From assembly GCA_002435755.1 (NCBI GenBank), contig DIYH01000044.1, positions 1 through 54,266 on the forward strand: 54,266 bases of DNA. The letters are read 5' to 3'. This DNA comes from Flammeovirgaceae bacterium UBA6059 (GTDB lineage: Bacteria; Bacteroidota; Bacteroidia; Cytophagales; Cyclobacteriaceae). This document shows, piece after piece, positions 1 to 8,309 of the stretch; within the stretch, counting starts at the first letter, position 1; each line of letters opens with the position of its first letter. Below the pieces are notes generated by a model. That model made no database searches. It was not told the origin of the DNA and saw nothing but the letters and a program-made list of their open reading frames with translations. The position numbers were made by a program, and so were the translations under genes.

Positions 1-134
1 TGTAGTTGTTCTTCAAGACAGACGTCTTTAGCAATAGTGAAATTGCTCATAGGGTCGGTAGCTTTTGCAAAATTATTGAGAATGAAGATCGATGACCATC
101 CTAATAAGCACTTGTAATATTTTAATTGATACAT
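1..134 (-). CDS. Secreted protein, N-terminal fragment (cut by window edge)
   Basis: An open frame begins at the ATG at 134 and runs without a stop off the left edge, giving 44 codons. The protein starts MYQLKYYKCLLGW, followed by a hydrophobic stretch and an Ala-Lys-Ala-type junction near residue 25, which reads as a Sec signal peptide. The visible mature part (TDPMSNFTIAKDVC) is too short to assign. The start lies only 14 bp after the stop of the upstream glycosyltransferase on the same strand, so it is probably co-transcribed with it. The frame, start and signal peptide are seen directly; export is inferred; function is unknown. Confidence 0.6.
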   Translation of the reverse strand, partial: MYQLKYYKCLLGWSSIFILNNFAKATDPMSNFTIAKDVCLEEQL

Positions 135-148
135 TTTAAAGAGCATTC

Positions 149-1246
149 TTAAGAGTTCCTTCGTTTAAAGGACTTGATGTCTCGAATAAATTTTTTCTCA
201 TAATCAAGAAAAGACGTGGGAAGGTGAGGTTGATCTAACTCAGACTTCAACAGCCTTCGTAATTCATCCCAATCTTCATAAATAGATATGCCATTGATGT
301 TTTGAAAAGTTCTAGCTGCGTTATTGTTGCAAATAACCGGAATTCCAGCTACCAGCATCTCAGTTATTCTAGTCAAGGCACCAGTAGTTGGAGGTTGATG
401 AATGATTACCGCCTTGCACACTGCTAATTGTTGAAAAAGAAACTTAGTGGAAACTTCACCATGAATAGTAAACTGATCTGAATGGCGTTTACGAGCCAAT
501 TTATGGGTGCCAAATCCTAGAATATCAAAATGTTCAGAAGTTTTACTTTTTTCTAGGTAAGAGATTAACTCTAAGGTGCCTAATAATGTCGGCCTGTTGA
601 TGACACTTCCTAATATCAAAAAATTCCTTTTTGCAGATTTTTTTCGATGTTCTCTAACCTCTAGCAAGGGTCTTTCGATAGCTGGGGATGGATAATAGGG
701 TAGATAATCTGATGCAATATCGTATAGACCTAATAACCATTGTTCTTCTCTTGATATACAATAAACTTTGTTTGAAAAAGACAAATGTTCAACTTCTTTC
801 AAGAACGCTTTGTTTTTCAACATATTCGTACTGCTCCCATTAGGAACGAGAGATTCAATGTTGTGAGGAATTGAAATAATAGAGAAACCGAGTTTATTAG
901 CAGCATTCACGCTATAGAATCTTTTTGGCGTGGTTCTTTCCCATAGAAAAAAATCAACATCTAAGTCTTTGTAATTAGAGATAAAGAGTTCTCTGTTCTC
1001 GTAATATTTCAATTTCTTTCTAGCTTCTGAAAATGAAGTAGACCAAATCGATTTGACTAAGTATTTCTTTGGAATCTTTAAAACTCTTTTTAAATAATTT
1101 CCTGAATGCTGCGGATATTTGTTTTCTAAGAGATCGTCAATCTTAAAACCGGCTTTTGCTAGAAGATAGTTTATTTGAAAACTTCTTTTTTCAGCTCCAT
1201 TTCCCGTAGGACTGCCTGAACCGAATGGGCTATCCCTCAAAACCAT
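149..1246 (-). CDS. Glycosyltransferase, GT-B fold, GT4-like
   Basis: This 365-residue protein probably transfers a sugar from a nucleotide donor during surface-glycan assembly in the cytoplasm. The N-terminal half contains PHNIES near residue 127, a segment common in GT4 acceptor domains. The C-terminal half has a TRITEMLVAGIPVI stretch (about 292-305), which matches the donor-binding region of GT-B enzymes (conserved Glu plus an A-G-x-P loop). The ATG overlaps the end of the sulfotransferase gene by 10 bp, which suggests translational coupling. Donor and acceptor cannot be read from sequence. The family call is fairly safe; the exact CAZy family is not. Confidence 0.75.
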   Translation of the reverse strand: MVLRDSPFGSGSPTGNGAEKRSFQINYLLAKAGFKIDDLLENKYPQHSGNYLKRVLKIPKKYLVKSIWSTSFSEARKKLKYYENRELFISNYKDLDVDFFLWERTTPKRFYSVNAANKLGFSIISIPHNIESLVPNGSSTNMLKNKAFLKEVEHLSFSNKVYCISREEQWLLGLYDIASDYLPYYPSPAIERPLLEVREHRKKSAKRNFLILGSVINRPTLLGTLELISYLEKSKTSEHFDILGFGTHKLARKRHSDQFTIHGEVSTKFLFQQLAVCKAVIIHQPPTTGALTRITEMLVAGIPVICNNNAARTFQNINGISIYEDWDELRRLLKSELDQPHLPTSFLDYEKKFIRDIKSFKRRNS

Positions 1247-2094
1247 TTAGAATACCATTTTGTGATACTATTGGTTTGATCTTTCTCCCATTCTGTATCA
1301 TATCCCTTAGATCTAATAAAATCTCCAAAGTCATTGTTGATTTTCCTTATGTCCTTCATGGAGATCTTTGACTTGTATTGATTAATTGAATTGTTGAAAA
1401 TGTCGTTAGACTTTTCAACATCATGGGAACCCGCTTCGTACTTTGGATAGATAGATTTTTTTGAATTTATGTTTATCATCTGATCTTCAAAGTCAACGTG
1501 AAGAAAATGGCATAACCCGAAGATTACTTCTCGTGTATTTGTGACCAACTCCTCATAAGTTGTTTCATACGTTTCGTAGCTGTTTAATGTCAGCATCTCG
1601 TTGATTTTGGATTCCCATATGAACCATCTCTTAACGGAGTTATAGTGATTAATAGGACCAAAACCTTTTGAAAACTCTTCCCCAAAGAAATCTTTCTTTT
1701 TTCCTACTGTAGAACAAGCAACATCACGTCCATCACGATAGATATGTATATACTTACTATTGGGAAATAATTCCAATAGTTTTTCCAAATAATGTATATC
1801 ATCCGGCGTTTTAAGAATAATTCTTGTCTTATTCACATGTTCGAGATGCTTTCGGGTCAAACTCTCAATAAAACCCCTCGCTGAGCTTATGATATCTTCT
1901 TTCTTCAGTCCTGAGAGAGTATTTAGTGGAGAATAAGGCCCTTTATTACTGGTGAAACTATCAATTAATGTCCGCACACTTGGCGCATCTCCATATGATC
2001 CCAAAATCCAAGGTGTTTCCGGCGGTGCTGACAATTTGGAATGGTTATCAAGAATAACTCTTAATAGTGAAGTTCCAGATCTTGGAACTCCCAA
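1237..2094 (-). CDS. Sulfotransferase family protein (PAPS-dependent)
   Basis: Predicted to move sulfate from PAPS to a glycan or other acceptor. The 5'-phosphosulfate loop PRSGTSLL sits at the very N-terminus, and the 3'-phosphate motif IYRDGRDVACS lies near residues 117-127, as in Sulfotransfer_1/3 proteins. The first recognised start is TTG at 2094, but the frame stays open upstream to a TAA at 2139. That upstream part adds TFIL just before GVPRSG, which would complete the first beta strand of the fold. The real start may therefore be a non-ATG codon such as ATT at 2130, or the 5' end may be damaged. It lies upstream of and overlaps the GT4-like gene, consistent with sulfation of a surface polysaccharide. 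Confidence 0.8.
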   Translation of the reverse strand: MGVPRSGTSLLRVILDNHSKLSAPPETPWILGSYGDAPSVRTLIDSFTSNKGPYSPLNTLSGLKKEDIISSARGFIESLTRKHLEHVNKTRIILKTPDDIHYLEKLLELFPNSKYIHIYRDGRDVACSTVGKKKDFFGEEFSKGFGPINHYNSVKRWFIWESKINEMLTLNSYETYETTYEELVTNTREVIFGLCHFLHVDFEDQMININSKKSIYPKYEAGSHDVEKSNDIFNNSINQYKSKISMKDIRKINNDFGDFIRSKGYDTEWEKDQTNSITKWYSKWF

Positions 2095-2406
2095 AATGAA
2101 TGTAGGTGCTGAACTTTCGATATCCTGAATTTTAGTTTACCATCAGTACTCAATCAGGGTTATGTCAACTTGGCATTACATATTCTTAAAATCTCACCTC
2201 AGAGTGATTTATTCTATGGTCTTAGAGTCTATTAAATAAAATGCTCTTGGTCCCTTTTAAATGCCAAATTAGTTGATAATTACCCAATGGGCGAACTGTC
2301 TAGGGGGTTGTTTCGAATTTCAGTTATTTAATCCTAATCAGATTTGGCATTCGATTTTCTATCTATGCATGGTTTTATGAGTAATGCACTAATGTAGAGT
2401 ACTCTT
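2095..2406. other. Intergenic gap, no gene seen
   Basis: These 312 bases separate two minus-strand genes and hold no convincing frame apart from the short upstream extension of the sulfotransferase (to 2139). No TAnnTTTG box was found on the minus strand. The decamer AATGCCAAAT (2260-2269) recurs inverted as ATTTGGCATT (2342-2351), and a related CTTGGCATTA lies at 2169-2178. The gap probably carries the promoter of the downstream minus-strand genes. Confidence 0.5.
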
Positions 2407-3270
2407 TTACAATCTTCGGTCAATCAGGCTGTGAAGTTTGTTTAAGTGCCACGGTATTGGTTTGATGCTTGGCATTAAATCTAAATATTTATGTACTTGA
2501 GATTTTGAAGCTAAATAAGAAAGATCGAGTTCTCGATTATGAACTACCCAAGATTGTTCTAGTCCGGCATAAGGCATAATCCATTGATACTTTCTCTTGG
2601 CGGTTTCTAAGCTGTTGCGGTACTTGTCCGAGCTTCCGCTACTTCTGTGAAATGGATGGTAGATTTTCATAGGGGACCATTGAATGGAAACTCCAGAGTT
2701 TCTCAGTCGCGTGTATAACTCCAAACCATTGACCCCCGGTCCAGAGAAAATCTCACTTTCTTCGTATCCCTGGACATGATTAAATGTCGTCCTTGAAAGA
2801 CTAATTAAGCCAGCATAGTTAGTCGGGTTAGTAAGTCGACAGCATTGATCAAGATGACTAATGTGATAACTTAATTTAGGATTATGATCTATTTTTAATT
2901 CGTCCCATCTACGGAAATAAAGTGCAAGACCATCAGTTTTTTTGTGATGTGTTATAATCTCTCGCAGGATGTTATTGGGAACGAGAATATCACCATCAGG
3001 AATAATGAGAACTTTTCCAGAGGATTTCTTAACGCCTTCATTAATACATTCGCCCAAGTGCCATAATTTGGTTTTTGGATTGTTTAGATTCAGAATATGA
3101 GCGTTAGAATATTTTGAAATCGTATTTAGCAGAGTTTCATTTTCATTGATGTAATAATCAACCCAAATGAACTCAAAATCTTCAACAGGTAATTCTTGTT
3201 CGCAAAAACTTTTGATTGTGTGAAATGATTCCCTAAAACATGCGTCCCAAGTGATGATTGAAATCTTCAT
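2407..3270 (-). CDS. Glycosyltransferase family 2
   Basis: A 287-residue GT-A type transferase. It opens with a beta strand (KISIITWDA) and carries a metal-binding DxD equivalent, PDGDILVP, near residues 91-98, preceded by the W-H-L-G-x-C-x-N-x-G segment seen in GT2 enzymes that scan an acceptor list. A late HPFHRSS segment is typical of the C-terminal part of such proteins. No membrane segment is evident, so it is probably a soluble cytoplasmic enzyme. The stop lies just after the 312-bp gap and the start is 9 bp from the methyltransferase gene upstream, so it belongs to the Wzm/Wzt operon. Sugar specificity is unknown. Confidence 0.8.
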   Translation of the reverse strand: MKISIITWDACFRESFHTIKSFCEQELPVEDFEFIWVDYYINENETLLNTISKYSNAHILNLNNPKTKLWHLGECINEGVKKSSGKVLIIPDGDILVPNNILREIITHHKKTDGLALYFRRWDELKIDHNPKLSYHISHLDQCCRLTNPTNYAGLISLSRTTFNHVQGYEESEIFSGPGVNGLELYTRLRNSGVSIQWSPMKIYHPFHRSSGSSDKYRNSLETAKRKYQWIMPYAGLEQSWVVHNRELDLSYLASKSQVHKYLDLMPSIKPIPWHLNKLHSLIDRRL

Positions 3271-3279
3271 TGCCTACGG

Positions 3280-4437
3280 TCACTTATTTTGGTTAGAGGC
3301 GGGTAAATGAGCAGCTCCTGTTTTGATCAAGACGAATACGCCACTAAATCCGGAAAAAAATGTGAAGCAATTATCATGATTGGAGACGAATTCATCTACG
3401 GCTAATCTTGCGCCTAAACACCATTCATGACCATAATCCTCAAAAATCATGATCCCGCCAGGGCACAGTTTTGGGAAAATAGCGTCGGCTATGTATCGGA
3501 TCGACCTATAAGAATCACAATCAACGAAAACGAAAGAGTACTCTTTTTCTGAGACTTTTTCAAAAGTCTTCGTAAAATCACCCTTGATCAGTTTAACATT
3601 GGGATACTCACTAAAGAGTTTTTGAATGCTATTGAAGTCAACATAGTGAGAATCATTCCAGAATCGATCAATTCCAAGTTCTTCTTGGGGAAACTCTTCA
3701 AACATGTCGAATAGATATATCTGCTTGTGAACATTGTTTCTCTTTATAATTTCAGCCATTAACAGGCCTGAGTGCCCGCGATAAGAACCAAATTCGGCTA
3801 TTGCACCAGGCAATTCTAAAGTTTGCAAGAGACATTGATACAAGTCATACGCGTCCCTGACTTGACATTTCTTTTCCACCTTTGATAAAGTATACTCATA
3901 TATGTTATTGATTTCATTTGAATCTAGTTTTGTACTTAGAAATATCGTGTTCCTGAATTTGTCGTGGTTAATGAGAGCAGTATAGCTAAGCCTTGGGTCT
4001 ATTTTGAAGATTAAACTGGAATTAGCACTATTGGGATTTTTAGTGATCATTGATGCATAATAAGACACTATATTGTTTTTAAATGTCAAAAAGCAGAAAA
4101 TAGTGCTTAACCAGTCATCGGTTTCCTTATTCGAGCCCAACAGTTTGTTAAACTCTTTGTCTTGTTCTTTTGCCAAAACCTCGATCATACTTAACCGATC
4201 GTGATATGACTTCTTTATCAAATTCAAAGCATAATTAGCTGTGTTGTTGTCGATATCAACTATCAAAATTATTTTTGATTTTCCTTTTTCAACTTCAGCC
4301 TCAATGCAAAAATGGATGTAGCGAATCCAATCACTGGCATTGTACTCGTCACTCCATCTAATGGCTTGAATAGATTTATTTACAACACTCTTTGAAGAGA
4401 ATAACTTTTTAGTCAAATTCTTAAGTGTATCTAGCAT
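3280..4437 (-). CDS. TylF/MycF-like SAM-dependent O-methyltransferase
   Basis: A 385-residue protein with an N-terminal half of unknown function (about 1-200) and a C-terminal class I methyltransferase domain. Motif I is AEFGSYRGHSG at 214-224, followed by YLFDMFEEFP (241-250) and FVDCDSYRS near 304, with the late GGIMIFEDYG strand. The Phe-Asp-x-Phe-Glu-Glu-Phe-Pro pattern is characteristic of the macrocin-O-methyltransferase (TylF) family, which methylates sugar hydroxyls in a metal-dependent way. In this operon it could cap or decorate a glycan chain before export; chain-terminal methylation is known to control length in some Wzm/Wzt systems. That role is inference. The N-terminal half is larger than usual for TylF. 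Confidence 0.75.
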   Translation of the reverse strand: MLDTLKNLTKKLFSSKSVVNKSIQAIRWSDEYNASDWIRYIHFCIEAEVEKGKSKIILIVDIDNNTANYALNLIKKSYHDRLSMIEVLAKEQDKEFNKLLGSNKETDDWLSTIFCFLTFKNNIVSYYASMITKNPNSANSSLIFKIDPRLSYTALINHDKFRNTIFLSTKLDSNEINNIYEYTLSKVEKKCQVRDAYDLYQCLLQTLELPGAIAEFGSYRGHSGLLMAEIIKRNNVHKQIYLFDMFEEFPQEELGIDRFWNDSHYVDFNSIQKLFSEYPNVKLIKGDFTKTFEKVSEKEYSFVFVDCDSYRSIRYIADAIFPKLCPGGIMIFEDYGHEWCLGARLAVDEFVSNHDNCFTFFSGFSGVFVLIKTGAAHLPASNQNK

Positions 4438-4481
4438 GTTCTTTATGAAAGTGAAATTGTAATGATTGTATGCACTTAATA

Positions 4482-5717
4482 TTAGTTATTATGGATTGTT
4501 TTGTTGGGAAGAAACACGCCTAGTCTTCCGGAGCGTTCAACAAGCAATGGATTTAGAATTTCATCTGCACTTATTTCAAATTGCAAGATATTGTTGGAAA
4601 AAAAGATAGTATTACCACCTAAGTCTAAGCCCAGGGAAACTTCATAGTTGTCTGGTGGTAAATAATGATTTGCTAACTCAATTGAAAACTTTTCATCATG
4701 GCTAGAAGTTGTAATTGTACTTGAAGTCGTAACGACACGATTGGACAGAGAGTTGTTAATCCCAACTCCAATTCTTATTTCGTTGGCCTGCAAGTTTGTG
4801 GAAATTATGAATTCAAATTTGATGGGTTGGTTGAATCCTGCCTTGGGTTGATTGAACTTAAACAGTTTGATTATAATTCCAGCGAATTCTGTGCTTAAGT
4901 CGCGTAGTACATTGTTTTTTTTAGAGTCTTTGCTAAAATAACGTCCTATTACCCTTGAGGTCTCACCAATATCAGAAACCTCTCCATTTTGCAAATGAAT
5001 GGCTTTTGTACACAACCTCTGGATTGCTCCCATGTTATGGCTGACAAACAAAATGGTTCTGCCAGATTGTCCACTTATTTCACTCATCCTACCTATAGCC
5101 TTATCTTGAAATTCGAAATCTCCAACTGCTAACACTTCATCGACAATCAGTATTTCCGGTTCCAGGAATGCGGCAACTGCAAACCCTAACCGAACGGTCA
5201 TACCGGAAGAATATCGTTTAGTAGGAGTGTCAAGGTATTTGGCTACCCCGGCGAAATCAATAATCTCATCTAATTTTGCCTTAATCTCATGTCGTCGCAT
5301 GCCATTGAGCGTGCCATTCATATAAATATTTTCACGCCCTGTCATTTCAGGATGAAAACCTGTGCCCACTTCTAACAAGGATGCAATTCTTCCTTTTGTT
5401 TTAATAGTGCCTGTAGTAGGTCCTGTCACCTTACTCAGAATCTTTAACAAGGTACTTTTACCCGCTCCATTCTTCCCAATAATTCCCAATATTTCACCCT
5501 TTTCAACTTCAAAATTAATATCCTTAAGCGCCCATACATATTCTCCACCATCGGCAATATTACGGTCATTAATGGTTGTCACCTTTTTGAAAGGATCCTC
5601 TCTACCTCTGATATTAGCCCACCATCGATTGAGGTCGTGACTCAAAGTACCAGTTCCTACTTGTCCTAATCGGTACTGCTTACTAAGACTTTCTATTTTG
5701 ATTACAGTTTGTGACAT
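4482..5717 (-). CDS. wzt: Wzt-type ABC transporter ATP-binding protein of polysaccharide export
   Basis: Powers export of a finished polysaccharide across the inner membrane with the Wzm-type permease encoded 5 bp upstream. The ATPase domain has Walker A GKNGAGKST (81-89), signature YSSGM (169-173), Walker B ILIVDE (189-194) and switch His227. An insertion before Walker A and the E-V-G-T-G-F-H-P-E motif are typical of the O-antigen/teichoic acid exporter family. Residues from about 265 to 411 form a beta-rich C-terminal extension resembling the Wzt carbohydrate-binding domain, which in characterised systems recognises the modified chain end. The chain recognised here is unknown. The 44-bp gap to the TylF-like methyltransferase downstream suggests one transcript. 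Confidence 0.9.
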   Translation of the reverse strand: MSQTVIKIESLSKQYRLGQVGTGTLSHDLNRWWANIRGREDPFKKVTTINDRNIADGGEYVWALKDINFEVEKGEILGIIGKNGAGKSTLLKILSKVTGPTTGTIKTKGRIASLLEVGTGFHPEMTGRENIYMNGTLNGMRRHEIKAKLDEIIDFAGVAKYLDTPTKRYSSGMTVRLGFAVAAFLEPEILIVDEVLAVGDFEFQDKAIGRMSEISGQSGRTILFVSHNMGAIQRLCTKAIHLQNGEVSDIGETSRVIGRYFSKDSKKNNVLRDLSTEFAGIIIKLFKFNQPKAGFNQPIKFEFIISTNLQANEIRIGVGINNSLSNRVVTTSSTITTSSHDEKFSIELANHYLPPDNYEVSLGLDLGGNTIFFSNNILQFEISADEILNPLLVERSGRLGVFLPNKTIHNN

Positions 5718-5722
5718 TTTTA

Positions 5723-6583
5723 CTATACCGTATCCATAAAGTTTTTTTCGGTTCTATTAAAAATGATAATTCCGAGAAATAAAATAATAGTGATTAACAA
5801 GAAGGAGATTCCTAACTGATTTAGCTCAAAGGTGCCTTTGCCAATAAAAGCATGTTTGAATGTCTCGATGATACTTGTCATTGGATTGATTAATACTAAC
5901 CACTTGTATTCACTAGGAACTGTTGATAAAGGGTAGATTACAGGAGTGCCATACATCAATAACTGTATGGCAAACTGTAATAAGAAGGTCATATCTCTAT
6001 ACTTGGTGGTCAATGAAGTAATGATCAACCCAGTGCCAAGGCTAAGACAAGCCATCATAAGTATAAGCACTGGAACAATGAGGATTCCAATATTGGGGTG
6101 AATGGTAGAATTGGTGAGCAGGTAATACATCCATACGCCCAGGAATAAACCAAACTGAATCCCGAATTTCATGAGGTTTGAGGTAACTATGGACAATGGA
6201 ATGATAAGTCTTGGAAAATAGACCTTTCCAAAAATGGCTTGATTAGAAACGAAGGTGGTTGAAGTTTTATTGAATGAATCAGCGAAATAGTTCCAACAGG
6301 TAATTCCCGCCAGATAGAAGAGGATCGGAGGTGCTTCATCTGTCGAAATCTGGGCAAGGTTGCCGAAGACAAAGGTGTATATGATAGTAGTGAAGATAGG
6401 CTGTACAAAAAACCAGATAGGGCCAAGGATGGTCTGCTTATAGAAAGTGACAAAGTCCCTTTTTACAAACATCAGAAGCAAATCTCTATATCGCCACACC
6501 TCTTGGAGATTCAGGCTTAAAAGATTATGTTTTGAAGAGATGATATCATCCCAGTGCTCTTTTTTGGTCAAGATGTCAATCAA
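5723..6583 (-). CDS. wzm: Wzm-type ABC-2 permease for polysaccharide export
   Basis: This 286-residue inner-membrane protein has an amphipathic N-terminal region containing VWRYRDLLLMFVKRDFVT, followed by about six hydrophobic segments, as in ABC-2 permeases of O-antigen and capsule exporters. The late G-T-P-V-I-Y-P-L-S motif and the NPM segment before the last helices match the Wzm/TagG family. It pairs with the ATPase downstream to translocate an undecaprenyl-linked glycan. It is the first gene of the leftward operon, and its start faces the rightward glycosyltransferase genes across a 90-bp divergent region. No clear promoter box was found for it. Confidence 0.9.
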   Translation of the reverse strand: MIDILTKKEHWDDIISSKHNLLSLNLQEVWRYRDLLLMFVKRDFVTFYKQTILGPIWFFVQPIFTTIIYTFVFGNLAQISTDEAPPILFYLAGITCWNYFADSFNKTSTTFVSNQAIFGKVYFPRLIIPLSIVTSNLMKFGIQFGLFLGVWMYYLLTNSTIHPNIGILIVPVLILMMACLSLGTGLIITSLTTKYRDMTFLLQFAIQLLMYGTPVIYPLSTVPSEYKWLVLINPMTSIIETFKHAFIGKGTFELNQLGISFLLITIILFLGIIIFNRTEKNFMDTV

Positions 6584-6592
6584 TCAAAATTC

Positions 6593-6626
6593 TTTAAGTT
6601 CATATAACACATCGAAGTTAGCTTTG
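6593..6626 (+). promoter_or_regulatory. Putative Bacteroidota-type promoter for the rightward GT pair
   Basis: The -7 element TAGCTTTG (6619-6626) matches TAnnTTTG exactly. A TTTA (6593-6596) lies 22 bp upstream and matches the -33 TTTG in three of four bases. Transcription would start near 6633, shortly before the first gene of the pair. Confidence 0.4.
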
Positions 6627-6673
6627 ATAAACTAAATTGTTTCTATGGACAATCTAAATATTGTTAGTATCAA

Positions 6674-7528
6674 TTGAATCCTAAGATTTCTGTAATTACG
6701 CCTACCTACAATTGTGAATCGGTAATCAATGAAGCCATTAATAGCGTATTGATCCAAAGCTATAGTAATTGGGAATTGCTATTGATGGATGGTGCATCTC
6801 AAGATAGAACTCTTGAGGTGATCAAAGAATACAGCAAAGATTCGAGAATTAAATGGAGATCAGAGCCGGATTCGGGCATTTATGATGCTATGAATAAGGG
6901 GGTTGAAATGGCAAAAGGAGAATGGATTTACTTCTTAGGGTCTGATGATGAACTATGCAATAAAAATGTATTTTCTGAAGTTTTTAAGCAGTTGGCCGAA
7001 GGTGATGATAACGTTGAACTCATCCGGTGTAGATCAATGATCAATGGCCAAGTAACAGACATTCAATCGATTAATGTACCTGACATTGCATATGACATAC
7101 TGCAACATCAGTCAGTAATATATCATAAAAGCCTCATGTTAAAGCATCCATTTGAAAAAGAATATAAGATAACGGCCGATCAGATTCAGTTTATGAGAAT
7201 CGTATCAAAAGGAATAAATTCTTTAGCATGTGACATCGCTCTTGCTCGATATTCCACTGAAGGGGCCAGTTCCAAAGAGGTCGACATTCTATATTCCAGA
7301 GATAAGTTGAAGCTTATGAACGAAATATTTGGAGATCAGCTTAGTAAGAATCAAAAGTATAGAGCCTTGAGAAGGATGGCGCTCATTCAAATTAAATATG
7401 ACAGTCTGTTTAGAGGGCTAATTTGGTTATTCCAAGCTGAACTCATCCAGAAAGAATGGAGGAACGTATTATTTTGCCTCAAGCATAGAATCTATAGAAC
7501 AATTGGACGTCCTCTTGATTCAGTTTAA
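6674..7528 (+). CDS. Glycosyltransferase family 2
   Basis: A 284-residue GT-A enzyme with all the usual GT2 marks: ISVITPTYN at 5-13, the donor-binding DGASQDRT at 39-46, and the metal-binding GSDDE at 89-93. The S-G-I-Y-D-A-M-N-K-G segment is typical of bacterial GT2 proteins that add O-antigen sugars. The frame is closed by a TAG at 6665, so the start can only be the TTG at 6674. That TTG overlaps the stop of a ten-codon reading frame beginning with ATG at 6645 (TTGA overlap), so the start may be translationally coupled. The stop is 3 bp before the GT25 gene. Confidence 0.85.
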   Translation: MNPKISVITPTYNCESVINEAINSVLIQSYSNWELLLMDGASQDRTLEVIKEYSKDSRIKWRSEPDSGIYDAMNKGVEMAKGEWIYFLGSDDELCNKNVFSEVFKQLAEGDDNVELIRCRSMINGQVTDIQSINVPDIAYDILQHQSVIYHKSLMLKHPFEKEYKITADQIQFMRIVSKGINSLACDIALARYSTEGASSKEVDILYSRDKLKLMNEIFGDQLSKNQKYRALRRMALIQIKYDSLFRGLIWLFQAELIQKEWRNVLFCLKHRIYRTIGRPLDSV

Positions 7529-7531
7529 TAT

Positions 7532-8275
7532 ATGAAATTCAAGACTTTTGTAATCTCCTTAAAAAACGACAATGATGATCGTCGAAAGAATGTTCGAAAA
7601 CAAATGCATCAATATAAGTGGGATTTTGAATTCCAAGATGCGGTAGACGGCGATACAATAAACAAGTTAGAAGATAGTCGTATTCATAGAGATGCTCATT
7701 GGATGCGACATGGCCAAATTGGTTGTGCTTTAAGTCATATGGAATGCTACCAACGTGTGGTTGATGAGAATTTAGATTATGCTCTCATTTTTGAGGATGA
7801 TTTTAAGTTTAAATCCGATCTATCGGAACTCTTGGAAATAACGCTGAATTCCTTGGTTTGTAAAATAAGCCAAGTTTTGTTTCTGTACGTTAATACTTTT
7901 CCGGAAGAAAAGTTAAGCCTTAGAAGGGTTGAAGGTAATCTCTTTAGTATCAAGGGAGGAAGACCCCTATGCGCTACAGCATATATAATTACTAGAAGAT
8001 TCTGCCAGAAAATGATCAATCAAGCTCGCCCCATCATTTCAGTAGCTGATGATTGGTCCAGGTTTTTAGACATGGACCTTATTTCAGATTGTTTTGTTAT
8101 GTACCCATTGCCTATCGGAATAATGGAATTTGATAGCCAGATAGGATACAAACCCTACGGTCGTAAGCAAAGAATTGGCCGATATTTATCTTCAAGAATT
8201 AAACTTCCCAGTGTGATAAAAGGCATTCTAAATAATGAGACTAGTTTATCTTCTAAAATTGAAATATTGGATTGA
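7532..8275 (+). CDS. Glycosyltransferase family 25 (LPS biosynthesis type)
   Basis: A 247-residue protein of the family that includes LOS galactosyltransferases such as Lex-1/LgtB. The N-terminus FVISLKNDNDDRRKNV is the family signature (Ile-Ser-Leu, then Asp-Arg-Arg). It is followed by GQIGCALSHMECYQ at 61-74, the second hallmark, and by LIFEDDFKF at 86-94, which supplies the acidic metal-binding cluster. It lies 3 bp after the GT2 gene and is probably co-translated with it. The acceptor is unknown. The match is strong along the first 100 residues; the C-terminus is less conserved. Confidence 0.88.
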   Translation: MKFKTFVISLKNDNDDRRKNVRKQMHQYKWDFEFQDAVDGDTINKLEDSRIHRDAHWMRHGQIGCALSHMECYQRVVDENLDYALIFEDDFKFKSDLSELLEITLNSLVCKISQVLFLYVNTFPEEKLSLRRVEGNLFSIKGGRPLCATAYIITRRFCQKMINQARPIISVADDWSRFLDMDLISDCFVMYPLPIGIMEFDSQIGYKPYGRKQRIGRYLSSRIKLPSVIKGILNNETSLSSKIEILD

Positions 8276-8279
8276 AATA

Positions 8280-8309
8280 GAGTTGGCAGTTAAATGCTTA
8301 TGTCAACTC
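8280..8309. terminator. Hairpin spanning two convergent stops
   Basis: GAGTTGGCA (8280-8288) can pair with TGTCAACTC (8301-8309) in nine pairs including one G-U, with a 12-base loop. It covers the gap between the convergent GT25 and GT4 genes. There is no good T run, so it is a weak bidirectional terminator candidate. Confidence 0.35.

Noticed and set aside
5362..5640. Plus-strand open frame inside the Wzt-type gene
   Set aside because: Shadow of a well-supported gene.
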